Positions 33,054-43,171 of a stretch of 64,000 nucleotides of DNA are shown piece after piece. Position numbers and translations under genes: made by a program. Under the pieces are notes generated by a model. It ran no database searches. It was not told where the DNA came from and was given only the letters and a program-made list of their open reading frames with translations. Positions within the stretch are counted from its first letter, which is position 1. Every line of letters begins with the position of its first letter. The DNA lies in NCBI GenBank assembly GCA_019357535.2, contig CP079955.1, positions 248,001 through 312,000 on the forward strand. The letters run 5' to 3'. The DNA is from Macrococcus sp. 19Msa1099. Its GTDB lineage: Bacteria > Bacillota > Bacilli > Staphylococcales > Staphylococcaceae.

Positions 33054-34412
33054 TTGAAGGAAAAATACGATGTTGCAGTAATCGGTGGTGGCCCTGGTGG
33101 ATATGTCGCAGCGATTCGTTTAGCTCAGTACGGTAAGAAAGTTGTGCTCTTTGAAGCAAACAATCTCGGTGGTACATGCTTAAACGTTGGCTGTATACCA
33201 TCAAAATCATTACTTAGATCTGCTGAAATCGTCGAAACTATAAAGCATTCGGAAGAATTTGGCGTAATGAGTAAGGGATTTAATATTGATTACAAAGTAA
33301 TTAAGTCACGTAAAGATGAAATCGTTAATCAACTTGTTACCGGTGTAGGTTACTTACTCAAGAAAAATAATATTACAATAAAAAATGAGTATGTTGAATC
33401 TATTGAGCAGTCAGAAGTTTTAACGAAAGAAAATCGTTATGATGTATCGCAAATTATTTTAGCAACAGGTTCAAAACCATTTGTTCCTAAAATAGCAGGT
33501 ATTGATGAAATAGAGTTTGATACGACAGATACAATATTCCAATGGACTGAACTACCGGACAAAATGGTTATCATTGGTGGTGGTGTCATTGGTGTTGAAA
33601 TGGCACAAGCTTTTGCATCATTTGATGTTGAAGTTACAGTGGTTGAAGTGGCTGAAGAAATTTTGTTAACGGAAGATAAAGCGGCGCGTGATCTTGTGAG
33701 AAATCACTTAAAAGACCAAGGCGTCCATATCATTGAGCATGCTTCGATTAAAAAAATCGAAAAAGGAATGCTTAAACTTCAAGATAAGACGATACCTTTT
33801 GACAAAGTATTAATTGCAACAGGTAGAAAGAATAATTTAGAACTCGCAAAGAAATTAAACGTAGCTTTAAGTGAAAATCAAAAGTTTGTTGAAGTTAATG
33901 AAAACATGCAAACAAGTATAAAACATATATATGCAATTGGAGATATCGTACTAGGATTGCAGTTAGCACATGTAGCTAGCCATGAAGGTACCATTGCAGC
34001 AGCCCATATCTGTAAAGAACCATTTAAATCTGGTGATAGTAACGCAGTACCGCGATGTGTCTATACGACACCAGAAATAGCTTCATTTGGTATGGATTTA
34101 GAAACAGCACTTAACCAAGGCTTTGATGCACATGTTTATCAATATGATCTCTCAGGAAATGGTAAAGCAATGGCTTATGGCGATACGCAGGGCTTTGTAA
34201 AGATTATCAGTGAGCAAAAGTATGGAGAAATTCTAGGGGCTGTCATCTGTGGTCCGCATGCGACCGAATTAATCAGTACCATACTCGCAGTGAAAGAATC
34301 AGAAGGTACGGTATTTGAAATGAAAGATCAAATATTTGCACATCCAACAGTTTCAGAATCTATTGGAGAAGCGAGTCTAGATTATTTTGATTTAGCAATT
34401 CATAAACCTTAA
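33054..34412 (+). CDS. Dihydrolipoyl dehydrogenase, E3 of the acetoin dehydrogenase complex
   Basis: 452 residues. FAD-binding GGGPGGYVAAIRLAQYG opens the protein, the redox-active disulfide is in GGTCLNVGCIPSKSLL, the NAD-binding loop is VIIGGGVIGVEMAQAFASF, and the C-terminal dimer domain ends HPTVSESIGEA with the catalytic His-Glu pair. It reoxidises the lipoyl arm of the E2 protein and makes NADH. It is encoded first in the E3-E1 alpha-E1 beta-E2 operon. GAGGG at 33041 fits TTG 33054 rather than the GTG 33045 lying within the site. A second set of E3 for pyruvate dehydrogenase would be expected elsewhere. Confidence 0.92.
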   Translation: MKEKYDVAVIGGGPGGYVAAIRLAQYGKKVVLFEANNLGGTCLNVGCIPSKSLLRSAEIVETIKHSEEFGVMSKGFNIDYKVIKSRKDEIVNQLVTGVGYLLKKNNITIKNEYVESIEQSEVLTKENRYDVSQIILATGSKPFVPKIAGIDEIEFDTTDTIFQWTELPDKMVIIGGGVIGVEMAQAFASFDVEVTVVEVAEEILLTEDKAARDLVRNHLKDQGVHIIEHASIKKIEKGMLKLQDKTIPFDKVLIATGRKNNLELAKKLNVALSENQKFVEVNENMQTSIKHIYAIGDIVLGLQLAHVASHEGTIAAAHICKEPFKSGDSNAVPRCVYTTPEIASFGMDLETALNQGFDAHVYQYDLSGNGKAMAYGDTQGFVKIISEQKYGEILGAVICGPHATELISTILAVKESEGTVFEMKDQIFAHPTVSESIGEASLDYFDLAIHKP

Positions 34413-34428
34413 GTAGGAGGAGTTAATT

Positions 34429-35379
34429 ATGGAAAAAGAAAAAGCATTATGGGTTTATCGTAAAATGAATGAAATCCGTGAATTTGAGGATGAAGTGCAT
34501 AGAATATTCTTAACAGGGGAAATCCCTGGATTTGTTCACTTGTATGCCGGTGAAGAAGCAGTAGCAGTAGGCGCTTGTGCAGAATTAACGGATGATGACT
34601 ACATCACGAGTACACACAGAGGACATGGTCATGCGATTGCAAAAGACTGTGATATTCTCGGAATGATGGCGGAAATATATGGACGCAAAGATGGCCTGAA
34701 CAAAGGGAAAGGGGGGTCTATGCATATTGCTGAAGTTGAAAAAGGAATACTTGGTGCAAATGGTATTGTAGGTGCAGGATTCCCATTAGCAAATGGCGCA
34801 GCATTATCGATAAAAACGTTAAAGCAAGATGCTGTTGCAGTATGTTTCTTTGGAGATGGTGCATCTAACGAAGGTACTTTCCATGAAGGGCTTAACTTCG
34901 CATCGATTTTAAACTTACCTGTTATCTTTATCTGTGAAAATAATGGATTTGGCGAAGCAACCCCTCATAGTTATGCTTCTGCTTCAGAAACAATTGCGGA
35001 AAGAGCGTCAGCATATAATATGCCGGGTCATCTAGTGGATGGTAAAGATGTAACTGCTGTCAATGAAAAAATGATAGAAGCGGTGAAAAGAGCAAAAGCA
35101 GGTGAAGGCCCAACATTGATTGAATGTAAAACATATAGAAATTATGGACATTTTGAAGGGGATAACCAAAGTTATAAATCGGATAAAGATGAATTACGTG
35201 AAGTAGATCCGATTACGATTTTTAAAGATAAGGCACTTGAAGCGCAGTGGTTTACTGAAGAGGAAGCCAAAAAAATTGAAGACGAAGCAAAAGCGTTAAT
35301 AAAAGAAGCGGTTGAATTTGCAGAAAATAGTCCATTACCAGATGAAGCATCTTTACTTGAAGATGTTTATGCAGATTAA
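34429..35379 (+). CDS. acoA: Acetoin dehydrogenase E1 component, alpha subunit
   Basis: 316 residues. Thiamine-diphosphate enzyme subunit: GFVHLYAGEEAVAVGACA, STHRGHGHAIAKDCD, GKGGSMHI and the TPP/Mg motif GDGASNEGTFHEGLNFASILNLPVIFICENN (GDG...NN) are all present. The short length (about 320) and the GEIPGFVHLYAGEEA sequence fit acetoin or 2,3-butanediol-cleaving E1 rather than pyruvate dehydrogenase E1 alpha (about 370). It forms an alpha2beta2 unit with the next gene. GGAGG precedes the start. Confidence 0.88.
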   Translation: MEKEKALWVYRKMNEIREFEDEVHRIFLTGEIPGFVHLYAGEEAVAVGACAELTDDDYITSTHRGHGHAIAKDCDILGMMAEIYGRKDGLNKGKGGSMHIAEVEKGILGANGIVGAGFPLANGAALSIKTLKQDAVAVCFFGDGASNEGTFHEGLNFASILNLPVIFICENNGFGEATPHSYASASETIAERASAYNMPGHLVDGKDVTAVNEKMIEAVKRAKAGEGPTLIECKTYRNYGHFEGDNQSYKSDKDELREVDPITIFKDKALEAQWFTEEEAKKIEDEAKALIKEAVEFAENSPLPDEASLLEDVYAD

Positions 35380-35391
35380 GGAGGAATAATA

Positions 35392-36417
35392 ATGAGTAGA
35401 GAAATTACTTATATGGCTGCAGTAACTGAAGCTATTGATCAAGCGATGGAGAAAGATGAAACAGTCATTCTGTTAGGTGAAGACGTTGCCGGTGGGAATA
35501 CGATTGAACATCTTGAAGGCGATGAAGCTTGGGGAGGTGTATTCGGTTTAACGAAAGGTATTGTCGGTAAGTATGGACGTGAGAGGGTTATTGATACACC
35601 AATTGCAGAACAGAACTATGTGGGTGCAGGAGTTGGTGCAGCAGCTACAGGGCTGAGACCGATTGTTGAACTGATGTTTAATGATTTCATCGGATATGCG
35701 TTAGATGCACTTCTGAACCAAGGGTCAAAGATGCGTTATATGTTTGGTGGCAAAGCTAAGATTCCGATGACTTTGAGAACCGTTCATGGTGCAGGCGCTT
35801 CTGCTGCTGCTCAACACAGTCAATCATTATACGGAATGTTTGGTGCGATACCTGGAATAAAAGTTGTGGTGCCATCAAATCCTTATGATGCGAAAGGCTT
35901 ACTTTTAGCTGCAGTAGAAGATGATAACCTCGTCGTATTTTCTGAAGATAAAACTTTATATGGCATGAAAGGTGATGTGCCTGAAGAATATTATACAGTG
36001 GAAATTGGTAAAGCGAAGATTATTAGAGAAGGAGAAGACTTGTCGATTGTTGCAATCGGTAAGATGGTCCAAATTGCTCTAGAAGTTGCAGATGAACTGG
36101 AAGCTGCAGATATTTCAGTCGAAGTTATTGATTTAGTTACTGTTTCTCCATGGGATCAAGAAACAGTACTTAACTCCGTGAAGAAAACGAACCGCCTTAT
36201 CGTGATTGATGAAGCAAATCCTCAGAGTAGTACAGGGCACAGTATTTCAGCTGTCGTCGGCGATAAAGCTTTTGATTATTTAGACGGACCTGTCAAAGTA
36301 ATTACTGCACCTGCGACACCAGTGCCATTTGCATCAAATTTAGAGAAACTATATATTCCAAGTAAAGAACGTGTTCTAGAAGAAGCAGATGAAATAATTC
36401 AAGACTTAAGAAAGTGA
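35392..36417 (+). CDS. acoB: Acetoin dehydrogenase E1 component, beta subunit
   Basis: 341 residues. ITYMAAVTEAIDQAMEKDETVILLGEDVAGG opens it, followed by VIDTPIAEQNYVGAGVGAAATGLRPIVELMFNDF, HSQSLYGMFGAIPGIKVVVPSNPYDAKGLL and the transketolase C-terminal domain with LIVIDEANPQSSTGHS. It pairs with the alpha subunit to cleave acetoin to acetaldehyde and acetyl-lipoyl. It starts 12 bases after acoA behind AAGGAGG. Confidence 0.9.
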   Translation: MSREITYMAAVTEAIDQAMEKDETVILLGEDVAGGNTIEHLEGDEAWGGVFGLTKGIVGKYGRERVIDTPIAEQNYVGAGVGAAATGLRPIVELMFNDFIGYALDALLNQGSKMRYMFGGKAKIPMTLRTVHGAGASAAAQHSQSLYGMFGAIPGIKVVVPSNPYDAKGLLLAAVEDDNLVVFSEDKTLYGMKGDVPEEYYTVEIGKAKIIREGEDLSIVAIGKMVQIALEVADELEAADISVEVIDLVTVSPWDQETVLNSVKKTNRLIVIDEANPQSSTGHSISAVVGDKAFDYLDGPVKVITAPATPVPFASNLEKLYIPSKERVLEEADEIIQDLRK

Positions 36418-36427
36418 GGTGTGATTC

Positions 36428-37735
36428 ATGAGTTCAAGAATAAATATGCCGAAATTAGGAATGACAATGACAGAAGGTACTATAGATGAGTGGTACAAAT
36501 CAGTCGGAGATGAAGTGAAAAAGGGTGAAGCGGTCTGTATGATTGCTTCTGAAAAACTAACTTTAGATGTTGAAGCACCTGAAGATGGGATTTTAACAGA
36601 AATTACAGTGGAAGCTGGAGGCAGAGCTAAAGTTGGAGAACAGATGGGATTGGTTGGAGACTCATTAGAGGATAACCAGTCTCCTGAACGTTCAAATCAA
36701 TCGACTGATGATGAAGCGATAAGTGAATCAGGTGAAGAAACGAATGAAAGAGCCGCAATAAAGGATGCGGCCGAGAAATCTCCTAGCTTTAATAGAAGTC
36801 ATGAGGATGAATTGAATAAGAAAGCACGCGATGAGGACACTCCTACATCACAAAGTAACTCTGAAAGCAACCGAATCTTTATTACCCCACTTGCCCGTAG
36901 AATAGCTGAAAGCAATGACATCTCAATTGAAGAGGTTACAGGGACTGGCGGTAATGGCAGAATCACAAAGAGAGATATAGAAAAAGCAATTGATCACGTA
37001 AAAGTAAGTTCGACGACTGAGTCTACTGAAGCTACTCAAGTAACGGCAGAAGGCAAGCCATTATCGAATATGAGACGTGCGATTGCTGATAACATGATGC
37101 ATAGTTTACAGTCAACCGCACAATTAACGTTGCACCAAAAAGTAGAAGCAGATGCGTTGCTGAAATTTAATAAGAAGTTAAAAAAAGAGGTTAGCAACAA
37201 TGAATTAGATATTAAAGTAACAGTTACTGCACTGATTACAAAAGCCGTTGCATTAGTACTTAAAGATGATGCAAGAATGAATGCAACTTACAGTGATGAG
37301 AAGTTATACCATCATAAAGATGTGAATATTGGAATTGCAACAAGTCTGGAAGATGGACTGATGGTTCCAGTGATCCATAACGCTGAAAGTAAATCTATAG
37401 GTGAAATTTCAAGTGCCATCGAAACTTTATCTGCTGCGGCGAGAAATGGAGAGTTGTCTCAAGGTGCAATGAAGGATGGAACATTTACCATCACAAATAT
37501 CGGTGCAGGCGGTATAGAATACTTTACACCGGTACTTAACGCACCGGAAGTTGGGATACTAGGGGTTGGTTCATTACAAAGTGAAGTAGCATTAAAAGAC
37601 GGCAAACCGTATGAGAAAAAGATGTTACCTCTGAGTCTCACTATTGATCATCAAGTTATAGATGGTGCAGATGGAGCGGAATTCTTGAGTCGTATTAAAA
37701 CATTTATCGAGCATCCATATTTGCTGATATTGTAG
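36428..37735 (+). CDS. acoC: Acetoin dehydrogenase E2 component (dihydrolipoyl acetyltransferase)
   Basis: 435 residues. The lipoyl domain (1-80) carries the lipoylated lysine K43 in IASEKLTLDV. A charged, serine- and glutamate-rich linker (about 80-145) follows, then the E3/E1-binding domain (FITPLARRIAESNDISIEEVTGTGGNGRITKRDIEKA, about 150-190). The catalytic domain starts near 210 and ends with the active-site motif HQVIDGADGAEF (H408, D412). Acetyl is passed to CoA. Only one lipoyl domain is present. AAGTGAGGTG precedes ATG 36428. A stem-loop closes the operon. Pyruvate or branched-chain substrates are the main alternatives; the short E1 alpha argues against them. Confidence 0.88.
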   Translation: MSSRINMPKLGMTMTEGTIDEWYKSVGDEVKKGEAVCMIASEKLTLDVEAPEDGILTEITVEAGGRAKVGEQMGLVGDSLEDNQSPERSNQSTDDEAISESGEETNERAAIKDAAEKSPSFNRSHEDELNKKARDEDTPTSQSNSESNRIFITPLARRIAESNDISIEEVTGTGGNGRITKRDIEKAIDHVKVSSTTESTEATQVTAEGKPLSNMRRAIADNMMHSLQSTAQLTLHQKVEADALLKFNKKLKKEVSNNELDIKVTVTALITKAVALVLKDDARMNATYSDEKLYHHKDVNIGIATSLEDGLMVPVIHNAESKSIGEISSAIETLSAAARNGELSQGAMKDGTFTITNIGAGGIEYFTPVLNAPEVGILGVGSLQSEVALKDGKPYEKKMLPLSLTIDHQVIDGADGAEFLSRIKTFIEHPYLLIL

Positions 37736-37767
37736 ATAGAGGGGGCATAGCCCTCTCTATATTATTT
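37736..37767 (+). terminator. Terminator-like hairpin behind the acetoin operon
   Basis: An 11-bp stem ATAGAGGGGGC / GCCCTCTCTAT (one G-T pair) with a 3-base loop is followed by ATTATTTT, a weak T tract. Confidence 0.7.
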
Positions 37768-37842
37768 TGAACATGCACAAAAGATGTATAATTCAATGAC
37801 TTAACGTATAATAAAGGTAATTGACTTAATGGAGGAATTACG

Positions 37843-38259
37843 ATGAACAAATGGATTAAACGTGGAATCGTTGTCGGCGCGGTTGGTTTTGGTGCCGTTC
37901 AATCAGTGAAATATTTAAAGCAGAATGAACAAGTGAAACAACGTTTGAATGATCTTAAGAATATCAAAGAATATAATGATCTGCGTATTGCACTGATGGA
38001 GGTTATTGAGGCATTTAATAACCCTAAGCAATTAGAATCGAAATTTGCAGAAGATGTGCATACTGAAAGCAATGAACAGACAAGCAACGCGCAAGCTACA
38101 CATACAGAAGAGCCTTTCATTGCAGATGCAGTGAAACGTGTATTGGATACAAAAGCCGTTGAAGATCTTCTTGGTGATAAAGCTGATATCGATATGATGA
38201 AATCATTGATCGATGAAACGAAAGAAGTAGAGAAGCTCGTGCGTAGCTGGTTTAATTAA
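37843..38259 (+). CDS. Hypothetical protein with N-terminal hydrophobic segment
   Basis: 138 residues, not recognised. Residues 6-22 (KRGIVVGAVGFGAVQSV) are a short glycine-rich hydrophobic stretch, perhaps a membrane anchor. It is followed by a basic helical part (KYLKQNEQVKQRLNDLKNIKEYNDLRIALMEVIEAF), an acidic linker rich in E, T and S (about 75-100) and a helical tail ending in a KEVEKLVRSWFN. It could be a membrane-tethered coiled protein similar in look to YtxH-type proteins, but I cannot assign it. GGAGG precedes ATG 37843. It sits between the acetoin terminator and the thiC riboswitch. Confidence 0.75.
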   Translation: MNKWIKRGIVVGAVGFGAVQSVKYLKQNEQVKQRLNDLKNIKEYNDLRIALMEVIEAFNNPKQLESKFAEDVHTESNEQTSNAQATHTEEPFIADAVKRVLDTKAVEDLLGDKADIDMMKSLIDETKEVEKLVRSWFN

Positions 38260-38311
38260 TATTTGCAACATGAACAAATCAGTGGTATTGTTTATGTGTA
38301 CAACTTAATAA

Positions 38312-38403
38312 GACGATTGCTAGGGGAGCTCTTATGAGCTGAGAAAGGAATATCCTTGACTCTTTGAACCTGTTTGGTTAATACCAGCGTAGGGAAGCGA
38401 GCG
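38312..38403 (+). ncRNA. TPP riboswitch (THI element)
   Basis: The conserved pieces are present in order: GCTAGGGGAGC, CTGAGA (38339-38344), the pyrophosphate-sensing arm with GAACCTG, GGTTAATACCAGCG and the closing GTAGGGAAGCG. It binds thiamine pyrophosphate and lies directly before the thiC terminator hairpin. Confidence 0.95.
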
Positions 38404-38416
38404 TGTATACTTATGA

Positions 38417-40192
<1,776 letters not shown>

Positions 40193-40229
40193 AATTTGCT
40201 GTGAATCGGAGCGCAGTTTATTCATATAT

Positions 40230-40272
40230 AAAAGCACCACCCTTATACCAGACCGGGGGTGGTGCTTTATTT
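40230..40272. terminator. Bidirectional terminator between thiC and the DUF402 gene
   Basis: A 12-bp stem AAAGCACCACCC / GGGTGGTGCTTT overlaps the stop at 40267. T-rich flanks are present on both strands. Confidence 0.85.
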
Positions 40273-40773
40273 TATATAGTCATTGAAATTTTGTACATTG
40301 AAAGGAAATTTATCTGCTTCAATATTATTTTTCAGTTCTTGTAAAGAAACGAGTGCGAAATTTGTCAGTTGAAATGGATAGTTGAACTTTGCACTATTTT
40401 CCAGGAACATATCGTTATTTCTAAGGATCCATTCGTCACTATCTGTCTTCACATAGTCTAGATCTAAGTCTAGATAAACAATGTTCCCATCTGTATCGCG
40501 CTCACAAGGAGAAGAAATGTTACAAAATATCTTGACCGGCTGATAAGTCTTATCTAAAGCGATAGAAACAGAATATCCGTGGATTTTTGAAAGAAAATGG
40601 AGCGTTTCATATTGCAATGGAATATCAATATTTCTAATAAAGTGTCGGAGTATTGTCGTTTCATCACAGATGACAAGAAAGTATTCATCTGTTTCTTTTA
40701 TCAGGGTACCTTCTACCTCGATGTGAGGTCGATGTGGATATTTGTGGGATTTAATCTTTAACTGTTCCAACAA
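40267..40773 (-). CDS. DUF402-domain protein (Ntdp/FomD-like nucleotide or phosphate ester hydrolase)
   Basis: 168 residues. The beta-rich fold ends with KIFCNISSPCERDTDGNIVYLDLDLDYVKTDSDEWILRNNDMF, matching DUF402 proteins in which the YLDLDLD and nearby acidic residues bind metal. Staphylococcal Ntdp, a nucleoside tri- and diphosphatase, belongs here; substrate is not determined. Start TTG 40773 after AAGGAGG. It is monocistronic; the upstream 350 bases hold only a doubtful small frame and the terminator of the next gene. Confidence 0.75.
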   Translation of the reverse strand: MLEQLKIKSHKYPHRPHIEVEGTLIKETDEYFLVICDETTILRHFIRNIDIPLQYETLHFLSKIHGYSVSIALDKTYQPVKIFCNISSPCERDTDGNIVYLDLDLDYVKTDSDEWILRNNDMFLENSAKFNYPFQLTNFALVSLQELKNNIEADKFPFNVQNFNDYIK

Positions 40774-40799
40774 TGAACCTCCTTATCTTATTGTGAAGT

Positions 40800-41018
40800 A
40801 CAAATCCAATTATAATATGAATTGTAAGCCTTTGCATAGTGAGAGGAAGAATATTTATAAAGTATTGGTAAACATTTACGAAACTTTAAATGAGCTGTAA
40901 CACGATTCTGATAACTATCTAGTAATATTAGTGGAAATCGTAAGAATGATACGTAATCGTTTGAAAGTACGCAGTATAATGAGTAATGTACAGGTATTTA
41001 TGGAAGTAAGGGAGCAGT
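40800..41018. other. Gene-poor intergenic stretch
   Basis: Between the DUF402 gene and the MFS gene. I see only a TATAAT at 40975-40980 without a good -35 at standard distance, and AT-rich sequence. The downstream part carries the doubtful small frame at 41019 and a bidirectional terminator. Confidence 0.6.
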
Positions 41019-41087
41019 ATGGAACGTTCGATCGTTATATATGGGTACCTCGGTGCAATTGGTATCATTCAGGATAAACTGAAATAG
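41019..41087 (+). CDS. Possible 22-residue small protein
   Basis: AAGGGAGCAGT precedes ATG with good spacing, the frame reads MERSIVIYGYLGAIGIIQDK and ends LK before TAG. A TATAAT at 40975 lies upstream and a strong terminator (41095-41127) follows at once. This is the outline of a real small transcription unit, but the peptide matches nothing I know and could equally be a gene relic or a small RNA. Confidence 0.35.
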   Translation: MERSIVIYGYLGAIGIIQDKLK

Positions 41088-41094
41088 AATAAAT

Positions 41095-41127
41095 AAAAGT
41101 GCTGAACCTATGGGTTCAGCACTTTTT
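41095..41127. terminator. Bidirectional terminator before the MFS gene 3' end
   Basis: A 14-bp perfect stem AAAAGTGCTGAACC / GGTTCAGCACTTTT with a 4-base loop and T-rich flanks on both strands. Confidence 0.9.
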
Positions 41128-42253
41128 ATCTTTTGATAGTATAGGCGAGTACGATACAAATCACTGCTAAACATATTGAAACATAAGGTGTAATCGCAAC
41201 ATCAAAATTATTGATAATGATGCCTCCAATAAGTGCACCAAATCCTATACCAGCATTGAGCGCACTCATATTCCACGCCATAATACTGCTGGAATCTCCT
41301 TTAACCTGTTTAATAATCCCGATTTGAATTGCAGGGTTCGTACTCCATTCAAATATATTCCAGATGAGCATCACGATAAGTAACAATGCAAATACAGGTA
41401 ATGATAATTTAAATAGAAAGATAGACAACGTATACATCGTTAATGCGATCAATAACCATTTTCTGCTGCCCATTTTATCAGCCATTCTGCCGCCGAAGCT
41501 CGTGCCTGCGATACTTCCGATACCACAAACAAACAGTAGAATCGAAACTTGTTCTAACGTATATCCTTCATTTAACATCATCGGACTGATGTAAGTGAAT
41601 ACAATATAATTAGAGGCTAATATAAAGAAGGTGATACCGATATACTTTGCAGCTTCTTTCGGATAGAGCAGTTTTGAAGATTTATCTTCATCTTCTGATG
41701 TCTTAATTGTATTAGGAAGCTGGAACATTAAGAGGATTGTTGCAATAACACTTACGAGTACAATCATCCAGAATGTTGCACGCCATCCGAGCATTTCACC
41801 GAGCTTTGTCCCTATTGGAACACCGAAGACATTTGCACCGCTAAAACCGATATAGACAAGACCGAGCATCTTACCTCGCTCTCGGGGGTCACTCAAGATT
41901 ACAGTAAGGGCAAGCAACTTCACGACAATGATACTGGATGCTGCTGATGCGATGATACGCCCAATTACAATAATCCAGAAATCGTTACCTACAGCATTGA
42001 TTATATTACCTATAATAAATATGATCATGCTGACTAAGAGTACCCATTTTGGATTGTAGCGTTCAGTAAGTTTGACGAGTATTGGACCGCTAATTGCTAC
42101 TGTAAATGCATAGATCGTGACAAGTTGGCCGGCAAGTGCGCGAGAGATATGCAGATCATCGCTAATCAAAGTGAGAATACCCGCAACGACGAGTTCTACC
42201 ATTCCCACTACAAATACGCTAAGTATAAAAGTAAAGAGTTTGAATTTTGACAT
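41126..42253 (-). CDS. MFS transporter of the AraJ/sugar-efflux and drug-efflux (DHA1) group
   Basis: About 375 residues, 12 helices. Helix 1 is FILSVFVVGMVELVVAGILTLIS. The helix 2-3 loop has GPILVKLTERYNPKWVLL, and motif A reads GRMADKMGSRKW in the second half. The AraJ/YdhP-type permeases share this start and export sugars or drugs; the substrate is unknown. GAAAGGAT before 42253 chooses MSKFKLF. It is monocistronic and resembles the broken MFS start at 9070 in its first helix. Confidence 0.85.
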   Translation of the reverse strand: MSKFKLFTFILSVFVVGMVELVVAGILTLISDDLHISRALAGQLVTIYAFTVAISGPILVKLTERYNPKWVLLVSMIIFIIGNIINAVGNDFWIIVIGRIIASAASSIIVVKLLALTVILSDPRERGKMLGLVYIGFSGANVFGVPIGTKLGEMLGWRATFWMIVLVSVIATILLMFQLPNTIKTSEDEDKSSKLLYPKEAAKYIGITFFILASNYIVFTYISPMMLNEGYTLEQVSILLFVCGIGSIAGTSFGGRMADKMGSRKWLLIALTMYTLSIFLFKLSLPVFALLLIVMLIWNIFEWSTNPAIQIGIIKQVKGDSSSIMAWNMSALNAGIGFGALIGGIIINNFDVAITPYVSICLAVICIVLAYTIKR

Positions 42254-42428
42254 AATAGATCCTTTCAATGTTTGAATGCATTAAGATTATACCAATATTT
42301 GATAAATTAAACACGCATAAGAAATTAAAATAAAATATTCAGATAAACGGTATTGTTCATTGTCAATTGTACGAAAAAATTGCATAATGAAGATGAAAAG
42401 GTTTTCATAATTGGAAGGAGTGGTCAAG

Positions 42429-42929
42429 ATGATTAGACAGATTACACAAGTAGACCTACAAGATGCCGTTGACCGCATAGCAGAAATTTATTTGACAAAC
42501 TTTAACGACCGTAGACCGTTAAGGGCAATGAGCAATGATATTTTAAAACTGAGTGAGCATCCAGGATTTAGATGCTTTATTAGTACACAACTTGGGACAA
42601 TCGATGGTTATTTATACGGTTATACGAGCGGACGCGATCAGTTTTATAGACAGTTACTGGACCAGTTTTTGTCACCTGCACAGCAAGGAATGCTTGATGG
42701 TGCATTTGAAGTCGTTTCTATCGCTGTAGATAAGCACTTCCATAAGAACGGGATCGGTACACAGTTATTAGATGCACTGCCACCAGGAAAGTACTATTTA
42801 ACGAGTGATGTACATGATATCGGTGCCAATGCATTCTATTATAAGAACGACTGGATACTGCTCAAAGGAAATATGTATTTACATCCTAATATACCGCATA
42901 AGAATTTATATTATAAAGAAATAAAATAG
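42429..42929 (+). CDS. GNAT-family N-acetyltransferase
   Basis: 166 residues. The acetyl-CoA-binding motif is FEVVSIAVDKHFHKNGIGTQLLDALP (Q/R-x-x-G-x-G replaced by HKNGIG), with upstream beta strand FRCFISTQLGTIDGYLYGYTSG. The C-terminal NAFYYKNDWILL is the usual beta6-beta7 region. It likely acetylates a small molecule or protein amine; not specified. TTG 42411 is in frame, but GGAAGGAG supports ATG 42429. Downstream 42944-42995 has an imperfect A/T-rich hairpin that may terminate it. Confidence 0.72.
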   Translation: MIRQITQVDLQDAVDRIAEIYLTNFNDRRPLRAMSNDILKLSEHPGFRCFISTQLGTIDGYLYGYTSGRDQFYRQLLDQFLSPAQQGMLDGAFEVVSIAVDKHFHKNGIGTQLLDALPPGKYYLTSDVHDIGANAFYYKNDWILLKGNMYLHPNIPHKNLYYKEIK

Positions 42930-43171
42930 CAGCTAGAAGTGTAAAAAAGCCCTTATAGAAGATACGCAGGAGTGTAAATTTTATGAGGACTTTTTTATGA
43001 GATAACGCTTATATGAATGTAAACAAGACACTTATGCGTATAAAATGAAGAAATGTTTTAAAAGATTAGAAGTATAAAAGATAAACGATCGGAAATTCTT
43101 CTTTTCGTACACTACCTTATATGCTAAAATGAATAAATATTAACTTTTGCGTATAAAAAATGGAGGGTATT

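Noticed and set aside
33054-37735. Pyruvate dehydrogenase complex
   Set aside because: E1 alpha is short (316 residues) and the operon order starts with E3; both fit the acetoin-type complex better.
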